The translations under genes were made by a program, and so were the position numbers. A DNA stretch of 23,000 bases from Apostichopus japonicus (taxonomy: Eukaryota; Echinodermata; Holothuroidea; Aspidochirotida; Stichopodidae): positions 17,189,501-17,212,500 of the forward strand of contig NC_092569.1 of the NCBI RefSeq assembly GCF_037975245.1, in the 5' to 3' direction. Under the pieces are notes generated by a model. The model worked only from the letters and a program-made list of their open reading frames with translations, did not search any database and was not told the DNA's origin. Shown here piece after piece: positions 9,281-19,249 of the stretch (positions are counted from its first letter, which is position 1; each line of letters starts with the position of its first letter).

Positions 9281-11398
9281 AGTTCTCAAAGGAAGATGAC
9301 AAACGGTTCATAAGATCCTCCACAGGACGACCACAACTCTTATCCTCCCAGTACAAATAAATCCTTGCCCGCTAAATTAGAGCCTGAATCGTTTATTATT
9401 ACCTGCTATTCTCGGACTCTTAAAGTAGTGACGAAATATTTTTTTTTCCCCTACATCACAAAAGCTGGCTTTCTGCCTGTCAAAGAAGACAGCCCCTCAT
9501 CCCGCGCGATGATTGTTCTTGAAAACTACCAATTATATAACGCTTACGCGGCATATATTATGTCTGCTTGAATGTTGCTAGATTCTGTGGAACTGGACCC
9601 AACCCTGTATTAACATGTCGGGTTTAAGCTGGTTATTACATGATCACATCGATGTAACAAAAGCGAAAATTCGACAACACAAAAGATAAATTCAGATTCA
9701 AAAATGTGCATACGTGCATAATTATATGTACTTTCGTTTGGCTACTTAACAACTAGCAATGTCGTATCATTTACAAAACAAAGCTTAACTTATATATGCT
9801 AACGTGTCCTTACTTGCAAATTTACATTGTAAGATATCTCTACCTAGCACTCTTACAACTAACTATAATTTCCTCTTTTCAATAGTGATTTTATTTTATG
9901 TTTCTTATCTTGTACAGGTTATTGTTTTGGGGAAGCTAATAAGTGGAAAAAATTCTAGCGTAAACAAATAAACACATCCGAACAACAACAGTGGTAATTC
10001 AACTTAGCAGATATTGAAGTCTAAACTGAAATTCTTTATGGTATCTGGATAAATGAGTTGTGTTTAATGAACGTTCTTAAAGCATAACGAGAATGTTATA
10101 GTTTATGAAAAAACTGCTTTCTGATGACAGGAATTTGCTGTCAATATGTGTGTAAGTGCCGTTTTTGAGAGGTTTGAATAGGGGGGGGGGGGATGAAGTC
10201 TACAGAAACACCCGTATCTAGCCTTCGAAATGGCTCCTAGGCTAAATAACAATGAACATATGAAGAACTTTCTGATTAATATAATGCCAATATAGATCTG
10301 TCTAGTCTTGCCAGGTGATGAAGATAACTAGCACAACAATGTTGTAAAAAATTAATAGTATATGCTTAAAAGTTGGAAATCATCGTACCATCCAAATATT
10401 ACCGTTTATTAGCATATTGCTCCACAGAGCCAATCACAAGTAAACAGAAGTAAGTATATTTATAAGTGCTATGGCCCGCGGATTTTTTAGAAACTTGCTA
10501 TGTTATCCAGCAAGTTACATTTCAGGCCGAGAGCGGGCTTAAGACATTTATAGTTGTGATACGCCGACATTTGTAAGCAAAATGTTTAGCCATTTTGGAG
10601 ATAATATGCATGATTAAGTTCTTTGGCACCCTCTGTTAATATGAAGTCATACTTGAAAAACAAATAAGATTAGCTTGTGCAAACTTTAGTACAATATAGC
10701 AATATCGTTTTTCATCTTCTTGTTTTATGTTTGGTTTTATTGCATCTTTAGAATCATGCAATTCTTCTTTCATTGGAAGACATTCTAGCTAGTGACAACA
10801 CAAGCGAAATGGTGCATCATGAAGCTAATGACAGCACGAGTAAATGGAAAATAATATATCAAATTAGATAATATAACATGTAAATGCAGAGAACATGTAT
10901 TAAATTCTCGATCGTTTTAGTTCGTAACAATTCAGTTGGAATAGCTAAGTAACACTTACAGTACGTTGTTCTTACATTCAAACTAATTACTTATACGACG
11001 TTGTTGGGCACACATTTCTATAGATCAGAAGTGATAGCCCCTGTTACATTTTTTTTTACGTAAAGGAAGTGATCACACAAATACACCTGCTATATAGCCA
11101 TTTACTGTCGTATTACTTATTGCAATATGTTTGTGCAGAAAACTGGAAAGTAACACATTAAAACAAAGCATAAGGGAAATTACTCCGTTCTCAGAAAATT
11201 ACGAAATTCATCGACTACCAGCCGGCAGAGTGCACCCCACATAAGATGTTGGGGACGCGATGGGCGACGGTGAAATATCAGTTTACTCGAACCTGGGGGC
11301 TGACTGTGAGGAGAGCAACACGGGGGGGGGGAGGCACTTAGAGAATGTCATGAACGGTCACCTCAGAAATATTTGCGCTATACGCGCGGTTGCATTGA
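9281..11398 (+). repeat. Dispersed repeat copy B
   Basis: Positions 9281-11000 match copy C (15556-17360) throughout, at roughly three-quarters identity by eye with indels. Landmarks are CTTATCCTCCCA.TACAAA, CTACCAATTATATAACG, TTGTTTTGGGGAAG, GTACGCCGACAT-like sequence, GGCACCCTCTGTTAAT and TCTCGATCGTTTTA. Positions 10040-10405 and 11344-11398 match copy A. A G12 run at 10181-10192 lies where A and C also have G-runs. It could be an old transposon or a duplicated flank of a gene. Confidence 0.8.
9365..9571 (+). other. Short open frame in repeat B with a counterpart in C
   Basis: This 68-codon frame encodes KAGFLPV and, further on, VLENYQLYNA. The aligned frame in copy C (15692-15934) encodes NAGYLPV and ILEHYQLYNG. 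It may be a coding relic or only DNA similarity. An 8-bp length difference just after YQLYN takes B to a stop while C continues. No family is recognised. Confidence 0.25.
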
Positions 11399-11707
11399 GT
11401 GGGTATATAGTTGTATCCACATACTATTTTATTGGCGATATGTGAAATAACCGAAGGGTTTTTGACTGCGCAGGTGCGCACTTTATTTTATCTTTTTTGT
11501 ACAAAAAAAGGAAATTTTGGTACTCGACTGTAGTGAAAAATGAAAATTTTAGCACCATTTTGCATCAAACCCTTATTCGAAAAATTTTTGTTTTCCAAAT
11601 TTTGTTTATTAATTATTTTCCTCCCTCTGGACGGCGACCCGTCGCTATGTGCCTGAAAATGGGGACAGAAAATTGCCTTCCTCGCCCCTACACCAAAAAT
11701 CCTACGT

Positions 11708-11723
11708 ACGCCCCTGTGGACAA
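11708..11723 (-). mobile_element. Isolated TIR-like end of a CAGGGGCGTA element
   Basis: The reverse strand reads CAGGGGCGTACGTAGG from 11723, like the left end of element D. GC-richer sequence to its left (11610-11707) is probably the rest of the element. No matching opposite end or target duplication was found. CAGGTGCGCAC at 11471 is a weak candidate for the other end. Confidence 0.4.
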
Positions 11724-11759
11724 CACCGTATTTTCATGCACTTATTTTATAGTTTGATG

Positions 11760-12249
11760 TAACATACTGACAAGTATATCCTTTAACCGGCACATGCATG
11801 TAGGTTTCAGACTAGTATTCCGAGACATGGACACTGTGGTTACGGATATTGTATACTCGTATATAAATAATATGCAATGGGTTTCATACTTATAATAAGA
11901 TTAGTAGGTATTTTCTACTACGTAACATTTCTCAAGATGGTACGATTGTCTTTTGTGATTTTTGTTCTTGGGATTAATTCCAAGCGATGCTTTTATACGT
12001 ACGTACATTCGGCTCTCTGTTTGTGTTCCATAGATTAGAACCACAAAGACACAACTACATCGCTTACGCTTTGATCATTATATATTGATCATAAAAACCG
12101 GGGTCCTGCTAAAAATAATATTTTGCACATGATACAATATTGACCTACACAACCGCACTTTTTACTAACACATTGCTCGCCACTGTCATTTGTGTCTACA
12201 ATGTGAGCTGTGTCTGATAATATGTAGCATTACCCTGGCACTGCTATAG
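11760..12249. other. Noncoding stretch upstream of candidate exons
   Basis: A 37-codon open segment at about 11759-11890, containing a TTTCAG acceptor-like site, could be an earlier exon, but nothing confirms it. Confidence 0.3.
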
Positions 12250-12411
12250 TTAGCTGATGACATTTACCTTTTATGCCACTACACGAATGTTAACAATCAA
12301 GTAGGATGTTGTGGTATAATACCCAGTCATGTCCTAGGCCGTTGTACCTTTCACATCAAGGTGCATTTAGAAGTTGTCACCAATAGGAGGAACCATTCAC
12401 GCACCTTGCAG
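12250..12411 (+). CDS. Candidate internal exon 1 of an unrecognised spliced gene
   Basis: An open segment of about 54 codons ends at TTGCAG|GTAATT, a good 5' splice site. It begins after an in-frame stop next to acceptor-like CTATAG or GTTAG (12249/12253). The translation contains NNQVGCCGIIPSHVLG and HIKVHLEVVTN. The frame ends on a complete codon (phase 0), and the next candidate exon at 12926 also starts in phase 0. I recognise no family. The segment is short enough to be open by chance, so support comes mainly from the matching splice phases. The first exons of the gene were not found. Confidence 0.35.
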
Positions 12412-12925
12412 GTAATTATAAATCGGCCTATACTGTCCTTTTTTGATTTATACACGAAAACAACAGCATTGAGTTGAAATAATCAGTTAACGGTTTAAAG
12501 TGAAGTGCAAGAGTCTTCAGATGAAAGGATTCAGTTAACTTACATCATCAAAATATCATTGAAGTTTTTGTTTCTCTGTCTGCTTTTTTGGCAAGTTCTT
12601 TATAAATTATATTGTATAAATATACGATATATTTTAGCATTTGATAGCAGCAAGATCTCACTTCCATAAAAGAAGGGCAGTTTGTATCCTGTCTTCGTTT
12701 CAACTTGTTGATGTTTCACTGATGAACTGATTAGTATTTGACAAAATGAAAACAAAATATGTTGGAATTCATTGCGGTCATATTCTCAAATCAGAATAAA
12801 CTTTCATAAACTTGTAAATATGATATCACAATAAAAAGTAGTTTATAGGAATCAGGAAAGATTCAGCTAACTTTACACCACAGAACCCCAATTTATTTAA
12901 AATTGATTCTTCTTACTTTTGACAG

Positions 12926-13150
12926 GTTCCTCATAACATATTTTGCACAAATAATGGATATCCTTTAAAAAAACAGGAGGCCCTTACTTTCATATATGAG
13001 TCCCTTGTGATTCTTGATATTCATACCGCATTGGTCAAAGATAAACTGGCAACGCTGAATACCATTCGTTTAAGACTTATAAAGGTATTCCTTAGAAAAG
13101 CATTCCTTTCCTTTCGGACCCTCGTCGAAAATATAATGATGACACAAACA
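12926..13150 (+). CDS. Candidate internal exon 2 of the same unrecognised gene
   Basis: A strong 3' splice site (TTCTTCTTACTTTTGACAG, ending 12925) opens about 75 codons in phase 0, matching the donor at 12411. The translation reads like a helical, soluble protein: ALTFIYESLVILDIHTALV, then KDKLATLNTIRLRLIKVFLR and FRTLVENIMM. An in-frame TGA lies just upstream of the acceptor at 12920-12922, as expected for an intron. After about 13150 the sequence becomes the C-rich insertion at 13151-13458, so the true end of the exon is unclear. Possible donors are TCA|GTATCA near 13157 or CCAG|GTGACA at 13262. No known domain is recognised. Confidence 0.4.
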
Positions 13151-13458
13151 TTTTCAGTATCATTCGCCCCCCCCCCCCGCTTCGCAAGTCAGAAAACCTC
13201 TTTTTCATTTCCAAATGAGAAAAAAAATCTCATTTGGAGCACCAAATTGCATCTAAGGCCAGGTGACAATACAAAATTAAGTTTACAAAATGGAGTCGGT
13301 GTTGAAGTGTGCTATATTGCACCAAATTGCATCTGAGGCTACCTGGAAATGCCAAAAATTCCAAAGGAGAGGGGGACACCCCCTCCCCTTAGACCCCTCC
13401 CCCAGGCCGGCCATAAGTCTTCAGCCCCACCACTCAAAAGTACCTTCCTACGCCACTG
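13151..13458 (-). mobile_element. C-rich MITE-like insertion between candidate exons
   Basis: The right end, read on the reverse strand from 13458, is CAGTGGCGTAGGAAGG, a terminal sequence of the same style as the other TIR elements here. Inside are a C12 run (13167-13178), a perfect 10-bp hairpin CCAAATGAGA/TCTCATTTGG around an A7 loop (13211-13237), and GCACCAAATTGCATCT repeated at 13239 and 13319. The left end and target duplication were not identified, so the left boundary is approximate. Confidence 0.5.
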
Positions 13459-13817
13459 ATACCAAAGATCTCCAAAGATCACAATTTGGTAAAGTTTTTG
13501 AACAAATTAGCCAACTCTGGGAAGTAATCATACAGTACAATACTGGGAAGGCATTAACTTTATCAGGATTTGTTGACATTGCTACTTTAATTTGTTATAG
13601 TATTCCTTCGTTCTGCTCATTCTACCATATAAATGTACAAATGATTGGCTTTTCTGGCGACAAATTGGTGTTCGTTCATAATAATAACGTGAATCTAAAG
13701 GATTCACAACATTACTTTATAGAGAGTTTTGAAACGCCTGCTGTGCAAGAAATTGTCGATATAGTGACAAAGTACTTTCCACAATATTCACCAGCACTGG
13801 TAGGAAGAAAGCATTAA
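13459..13817 (+). CDS. Candidate terminal exon 3 of the same unrecognised gene
   Basis: About 118 codons are open up to a TAA at 13815-13817, in DNA where stops are frequent. The translation has ordinary protein composition, with segments such as FGKVFEQISQLWEVIIQYN, then GFVDIATLICY and FETPAVQEIVDIV, and ends FPQYSPALVGRKH. The frame also runs back into the MITE-like insertion, which makes the frame start at 13290 misleading. Its frame differs from exon 2, so either the two are spliced across the insertion or the insertion broke one exon and the gene is dead. No polyadenylation signal was seen close by; the nearest AATAAA noted is near 14352. The family is unknown. Confidence 0.4.
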
Positions 13818-14364
13818 TGTGATTAATCATAATAGAAAGCTAATGTCTATGAAACCATCTGAATTAAAATCCGTCGATATGTCTGCCTTGCGTTTGATAG
13901 AAGATCCACAATAATTCACGTGGCAATTCATACTTCATCGATCTAATATAGCGGACAGGTTATGTAGAGTGGGACCCGGGTCACATTAGGTTATCGAGAG
14001 ATATCGGATAAATAATAGCGTATTCTGATTTTTATCATGAAGCCTTCACTAAGAGCCTCTTGACATAATTGTCCCCCTTGAGTCGACCTGGCTCTGCGCT
14101 CCATAGATATAGTAGAGAACATTCACATAATTATCAAATGGGAGGTATACATTTCATTACGTAATTATTAATCGAGACGTATCGACTTTTAGCGATCATT
14201 CCTTGGGCTTGGAACTAACGTTCATCGCGTTACTGAAGAAACATGTTAAAGGTTTTATTCAGCCATAACATATAATGTGGATATTTTATATTAAAGGTTG
14301 AATTTAAATATACGTTCGGGTAACAAGTGTCATTAGTATTTTAAGTTTTGAAATAAACGATGCA
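13818..14364. other. Noncoding stretch after the candidate gene
   Basis: It would be 3' UTR or intergenic. An AATAAA lies at about 14352. Nothing else was recognised. Confidence 0.4.
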
Positions 14365-14589
14365 TTGCACAGGAAGAAGCAATGGCTGCGTAATACAATT
14401 AAGCGTGTTGCTCTCCCTCTAGAGGAAAAGGACGTATTCAGTAGATATGATGGTTGTCATGGTAGAAATTTACGAGTGGAATGCTTTCATTATTTAACCC
14501 TGTTTCTTCTAAACCGTTTTGCTGTACGCTGTAAATTACGTATATTGTTGTATATGTTCATCCTTATTTTTCATAATGTTAGACACTAA
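14365..14589 (+). other. Unrecognised 74-codon open frame
   Basis: The first half is basic and plausible as protein (KKQWLRNTIKRVALPLEEKD), but the second half is hydrophobic and AT-driven. It starts at a TTG-type codon and has no clear splice donor. It may be chance. Confidence 0.15.
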
Positions 14590-14866
14590 TCAGATATGTT
14601 ATCAAAGGGTAACATTGTTTCCCTAATTTATGCAATGATACAAAGAAAAAGGTGGCAACCTGTTTCAAGAAGACACTGACCAGGTCAACTTAATGAAGTA
14701 ACTGGATGCATTGGAATACCGGATTACTGTTCAGACGGCGGTCAATTCCGGCCACCGGAAGAACCCACACCCTACCCCAACACATAATCCACCCACATTC
14801 ATGATTGGTTAATGAACGTTTGTTTGTGAAAAAGGAAAATTAACATTTGATCTTTGTCTTTCTGCA

Positions 14867-15092
14867 GATTAACCCTTACCCTCTTACCTTAAACCAATCT
14901 TTGTCCCTCATAGTTCACCTCTCCCTGTTAGTTTTTTCTTCTCTCCATCCATTATCTACTAATCCTCTTACTCATATCTCGTTTGTGTTTACATTACTCA
15001 TTAACCTGTCTGTATTATATGTGTGTATTTGTCTCTTATGTTACTGTTACTTGTCAGTCAGACTCTGAGGAAGATCCTGCTAGGATTTAACA
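14867..15092 (+). mobile_element. Penelope-like element 3' tail, copy 3
   Basis: It matches 2690-2931 in order: a pyrimidine-rich lead (14870-14960), ACTCATTAACCTGT.TGTATTAT, TTACTGTTACT, then CTGAGGAAGATCCTGCTAGGAT at 15065-15086. The stem GATCCT/AGGAT is kept but the following CGAAAC is replaced by TTAAC, so the hammerhead-like motif is broken. Confidence 0.55.
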
Positions 15093-15208
15093 TTTGTTTG
15101 TTTAAGACATTGATTTAATTTACTTAAAGATCTTGATAAACGACACAGTTAAGCCTAGTCCTACTTTATAAAACTAACTTTGAATAGTTACAAAATATTA
15201 GGTATTAA

Positions 15209-15454
15209 AGTGGTGCGGACACGCTGTGCGGTGTGAAGGTCTTACTTCGGATGTACTGTATGGCTTACCGTACGGCTGCAAACACAAACCAGGCCGTCCG
15301 CATATGCAACTTAACCAAATTTTCTCGTCGTTCTGTTAACCAGCTGATTGAAGATGACAGACGTCGGATTAATATTAATAAGTGCTGTGAACCTCATCAC
15401 GTGTATAATCTTCGAGGAAACGGGCCAATTTGGCTTATGACTATTGATATGTAA
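15209..15454 (+). other. Unrecognised open frame, possible exon or element relic
   Basis: About 81 codons are open to a TAA at 15452. The C-terminal part is basic and polar with protein-like composition: LTKFSRRSVNQLIEDDRRR, then KCCEPHHVYNLRGNGPIW. A donor-like AT|GTAAGG lies at about 15449-15454, so it could instead be an internal exon. It follows a PLE tail and precedes repeat C. The SRRSVNQLI stretch could be a helix-turn-helix, but I do not recognise a family. Confidence 0.3.
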
Positions 15455-15555
15455 GGTTATTGTTATATTACACGTTACTCAACATGCAATCATATCCTTT
15501 AACTATTTTTGAAATAAAGACCTATAGGTCATGTTAATATGTATTTATCCAGCTA

Positions 15556-17360
15556 TGCAAAGAACAAACGTTCCCTTAGACCCTTCCATGGACGACAACA
15601 AATCTTATCCTCCCACTACAAAACAATATGCTTCTGCCGCTTGGTTAGAGCCTACATCGTATCATGAAACATTAGCTCTCGGACTCTTAGGATGGTGATA
15701 AAGATTCGTTTGTTCTTTCATACCACGAACGCTGGCTATCTGCCTGTCATGCAATACATTACCACATCTCATGTGATGATGATTCTTGAACACTACCAAT
15801 TATATAACGGCTTAAATTATGTATACTTGCACGTTGCTAGATTTTGTGCAACTGAACCCAACCCTGTATTACCATGTACTGCTTATGCTGGTAGTACATC
15901 ATCACATCGATATACCACAAGGGAAAATTCGTAGCCTCAACAACACAAAAGATAAAGATGGATGCCAACATCTGCAAACGTGAATAGTTCTATGGTACAT
16001 TGGCTACTTATCTACTTAGCAATGTCGTATCATTGACAAAAGAAAAGATAAACTTATAGATACCAACGTATGCATACTTGCATATTTACATTGTAAGATA
16101 CTTTACTTAACGGCCTCAAAGCTAACTATCATTTCCAAAATAAAATTGCATCGTTGACACACATACATTTGTCTCTCTTCAATCGTGATTTTCTATTACG
16201 TTTATAACCTTGTGCAGAATATTGTTTTGGGGAAGTTAATGATAAACGGAAATAATTCCTAGCGTAAAAATAAGAACATTACCGAACAATAACATTGGTA
16301 ATTTAACTTAGTAGATATTAAATTCTAGACTCCGTACCGTTATGGTATCTAGATACACGGGTTGTGGTAAATGACTGTCATTGAAGCACAACAAGAATGT
16401 TATAGTCTATCTAAAAACTGTTTTCTTATGACAAACATATGCGTATTTGAAAAACCCCATCAATATCAAAGTTAACTATTCTTTGTGTAAACGTGTGGGG
16501 GGGGGGGGGTCAGTGCGGATTGTGGGGAGTCTACACAAACACCAGGAGAAAGTCCTTGATAGATTTTCTATTTCATTCGCAAAAGTTTAACTTCCGATCT
16601 GGCTACTAGATTAAATCAGAAAGAACATATGTAGACCTTCCTGATTTATAGAATGTAAACCTCGATCTGTCCAGTCTGGCCAGGCGATGACTAAACTATT
16701 ACTATAGTTGAGATGTGGTATACACGCTGATAATCAGCATACCCCTAAAATATTACCGTTAATTAGCAGTCTGAAGCCAATCAAGAAGTAGGTACATCCA
16801 TCAGTTCTATGGCTCTGTGGATTGGGTAGAATATTACAATGGGATCCAGCAAGCTCAATTTCGGGTCCACCGCGGATATAAGTCAATGAAACAATTATGG
16901 TTGTGGTACGCCGACATCTTTGAGGACAGTGTTCAGCCATATTTGATATTCTACCATAATACTGAAGTTCGTTGGCACCCTCTGTTAATGTAGAGTCATA
17001 TTTGACAGTGACTTCTGTTAACATGAAGTCATATTTGAACACCAAATAAGATCAGCCTATGTCAACTTTAGTACAATATAGCAGAACACGAGATCGTGTT
17101 TCATCTTCGTTTAAAAATACAATTTCTTTCTTGAGCCATGGGAACGAATCCTTACTCATAAAAAACAAGTAAAATGGTGCATTTCTAAGTTGATCACCTT
17201 ACTAGTACAGCGGTATCGAAAATGGAATAATACATCATCTTAGATATTATCAAATGTGAATACAGAGAAAATGTCTACATTCTCGATCGTTTTATTTCGA
17301 AATATTCCAGCATGTGATAACTACCGTACGTAAAATTCAAACTTACAACTGATACGACGT
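15556..17360 (+). repeat. Dispersed repeat copy C
   Basis: This is the counterpart of copy B (9281-11000), with the same landmarks in the same order. It has a G13 run at 16497-16509 where A and B have G-runs. The segment 16982-17043 contains a roughly 32-bp direct duplication (CTCTGTTAATGTAGAGTCAT / TTCTGTTAACATGAAGTCAT) present once in B. The 103-codon minus-strand frame at 16734-17045 is interrupted in B, so I do not call it a gene. Confidence 0.8.
15692..15934 (+). other. Short open frame in repeat C with a counterpart in B
   Basis: An 80-codon frame contains NAGYLPV and ILEHYQLYNG, aligning in phase with the frame at 9365-9571. It runs further than B, through VARFCATEPNPVLPC. It may be the better-preserved remnant of a small protein, or chance openness in a conserved noncoding repeat. 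Confidence 0.25.
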
Positions 17361-17892
17361 TGCTTTTCCCATTTATCTAAAATTGTAAGTAAGCAGAATA
17401 TGTATAAAATCGGTCTGTTTTAATTTGATGGTGGTAATTTTCTCGTACAGTATGTATTACTGGGGTATAGTTAAAGTAGATTCTTATTAACAGTTGATAT
17501 AAGAAAGTAAGTGGAATACACTGGGAAGTCCTTTCATGGGCTTTATGTTACAAATGACAACGAATAATAATTTGCACCGAGTTTGGAATGAGCACACTGC
17601 TTGATGATGCTGCTATTCCTCTGGGGAAACTTATGCAAGAATGATGTATGCCCGTGAAATTATTAACTATACCCAGATTAATCAACATACCCTTTAAGCT
17701 GTGAATCAGCCAACATATATTGAAAATCACCATTGAAATATGTATTGAAATATGTATCTTGTATGAAAACTTCAGATTTATAAATAAATAACTATTGCAG
17801 AGGTTAAAGTTATTTTTTAGTTCAGTACACAAGGTATATGATTCAAAAAATACATTTTCACGGTGTACCAAGACAATTGGTAAATCTATTAC
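17361..17892. other. AT-rich noncoding stretch
   Basis: A 107-codon minus-strand frame (17548-17871) is rich in I, N, F and H with no recognisable domain. I do not call it a gene. Confidence 0.4.
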
Positions 17893-18000
17893 GATGTAAA
17901 ATGTAATAATTGACGCAAAATGTAATGTTAACCAGATATGTTTTGACGCAAAATGTAATCAAAACATAACGGGAAACGTAATAACACATAATGCAATAAT
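17893..18000 (+). repeat. Five iterations of a 15-bp GACGCAAAATGTAAT-like motif
   Basis: GATGTAAAATGTAAT at 17893, exact GACGCAAAATGTAAT at 17912 and 17945, AACGGGAAACGTAAT at 17968, and ACATAATGCAATAAT at 17986. Spacing is irregular (18-33 bp), so it looks more like a cluster of sites or a decayed minisatellite than a regular array. Confidence 0.55.
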
Positions 18001-18228
18001 CTGTGTCGACCAAGACAAGCGCAATGTGTGCTCAGTATAGTAATTGAATATTGCTGGAATTTCTTACACCGCTACTATCATTTGCAACGAATAGTTATAA
18101 CTAATGAATAGGTGGAACGCACTTTATATTATTTTGAATGAAGAATGTCATAACGATATATTTATTTTTAAATTGATTTGAAATGATAGATAAATATAGC
18201 CAAATATTTCCTTCTTTATTAATACCAG

Positions 18229-18568
18229 CGTTGAAAATACTTGTACCAATTTGTACCAATATAATATGAAATATAACGAACGTTCAATAAGCGGATATCA
18301 TCTACCGGCTAACACATCGTCTTTAAAAGGAGCCGCTATTTGTAATTACAAAACAGGATGTATGGTATATTTCTCATACCGCCGGATTTTCCCAATATGT
18401 AAGACAGATGTTCATAGAGTTCTTGATTCGCTCACTCGTTCTACAATGAGCATTTCAGATAGTATGTTATTAATACTATCATTTTTTCGGGAAGAGGGGG
18501 ATTCGTTATTGGCATATGAACATGTCAATAAAATAAAGTTGTGTTTCGGCAAAAAATCGTGCAAATAA
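18229..18568 (+). CDS. Candidate terminal exon of a second unrecognised gene
   Basis: A strong acceptor (TTTCCTTCTTTATTAATACCAG, ending 18228) opens 113 codons to a TAA at 18566-18568. AATAAA signals follow at 18564, 18586 and 18611. The translation has ordinary composition with five cysteines and segments such as SISGYHLPANTSSLKGAAIC, FSYRRIFPICKTDVHRVL and SFFREEGDSLLAYEHVNKI. No domain is recognised. Upstream exons were not located; the preceding 900 bp contain none that I can support. It lies just downstream of repeat C, as the other candidate gene lies downstream of repeat B, but the two proteins show no visible similarity. It could also be a chance open frame. Confidence 0.35.
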
Positions 18569-19249
18569 AATTACTTAGCTCGAAGAATAAACTTGTACAC
18601 AATGTGCTACAATAAACAGAACGAACTCCGTTATTTCATTTTTTATACCATTTATGTAAACTATGTTAAAATTGAAATTGGCCGAAATTAATCCTCATTA
18701 GCAACCGACTTGATAAAAGACAGGCCGTTTCCGTACGATATTTACAAACTATGAGATATGAGGTTAACAGTCTCGATCATTTGAAGCTTATTGTAGGATA
18801 TATTCTCTCAATTGAATTTATCATATATTACGTCATTGTTTTGTGAGTATAGTGTACGACGATAGACTACACGCGGATGTACATTTCGCATAATATGTAA
18901 AGCATATAATGATATTATAAAAATACACGAGGATAATATAAATATAAACTACCCAATGATAAACTGGAAATACCTTTTTTAAGTTTAGTGTAACTATATT
19001 CAAACAATACTGAAACATTTTATCAGATGTTGAGCCTGAAAATCCAAGGTCAATGTTAAAATAGTCGGTAACATAATTAGAAACGATTTTGTTATATTTT
19101 GATAAGGGCGGGTAGAAAATTGCTTCATAGACCATCTTTCAGTCTCCTCATTAATGGCAGAGAAGACAAGTGGAGTGACGAATACCAACATTCTCTGATA
19201 TTGTTCCCCGTATAAGTAAGCCTACGTGTGTCAGTTTGATTAAAAAAAG
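18569..19249. other. AT-rich noncoding stretch
   Basis: It begins with two further AATAAA signals. Minus-strand frames at 18833-19135 and 19000-19191 overlap each other and have no recognisable domain. Confidence 0.4.

Noticed and set aside
8852-9313. Long plus-strand frames rich in F, S, L and P (and the K/R-rich minus frame) over the pyrimidine tract
   Set aside because: They arise from low-complexity C/T sequence within a transposable element and show no domain.
16734-17045. 103-codon minus-strand frame in repeat C
   Set aside because: Interrupted in copy B and partly made by a local direct duplication.
17548-17871. 107-codon minus-strand frame
   Set aside because: AT-driven composition with no splice signals or domain; close to the length expected by chance in this base composition.
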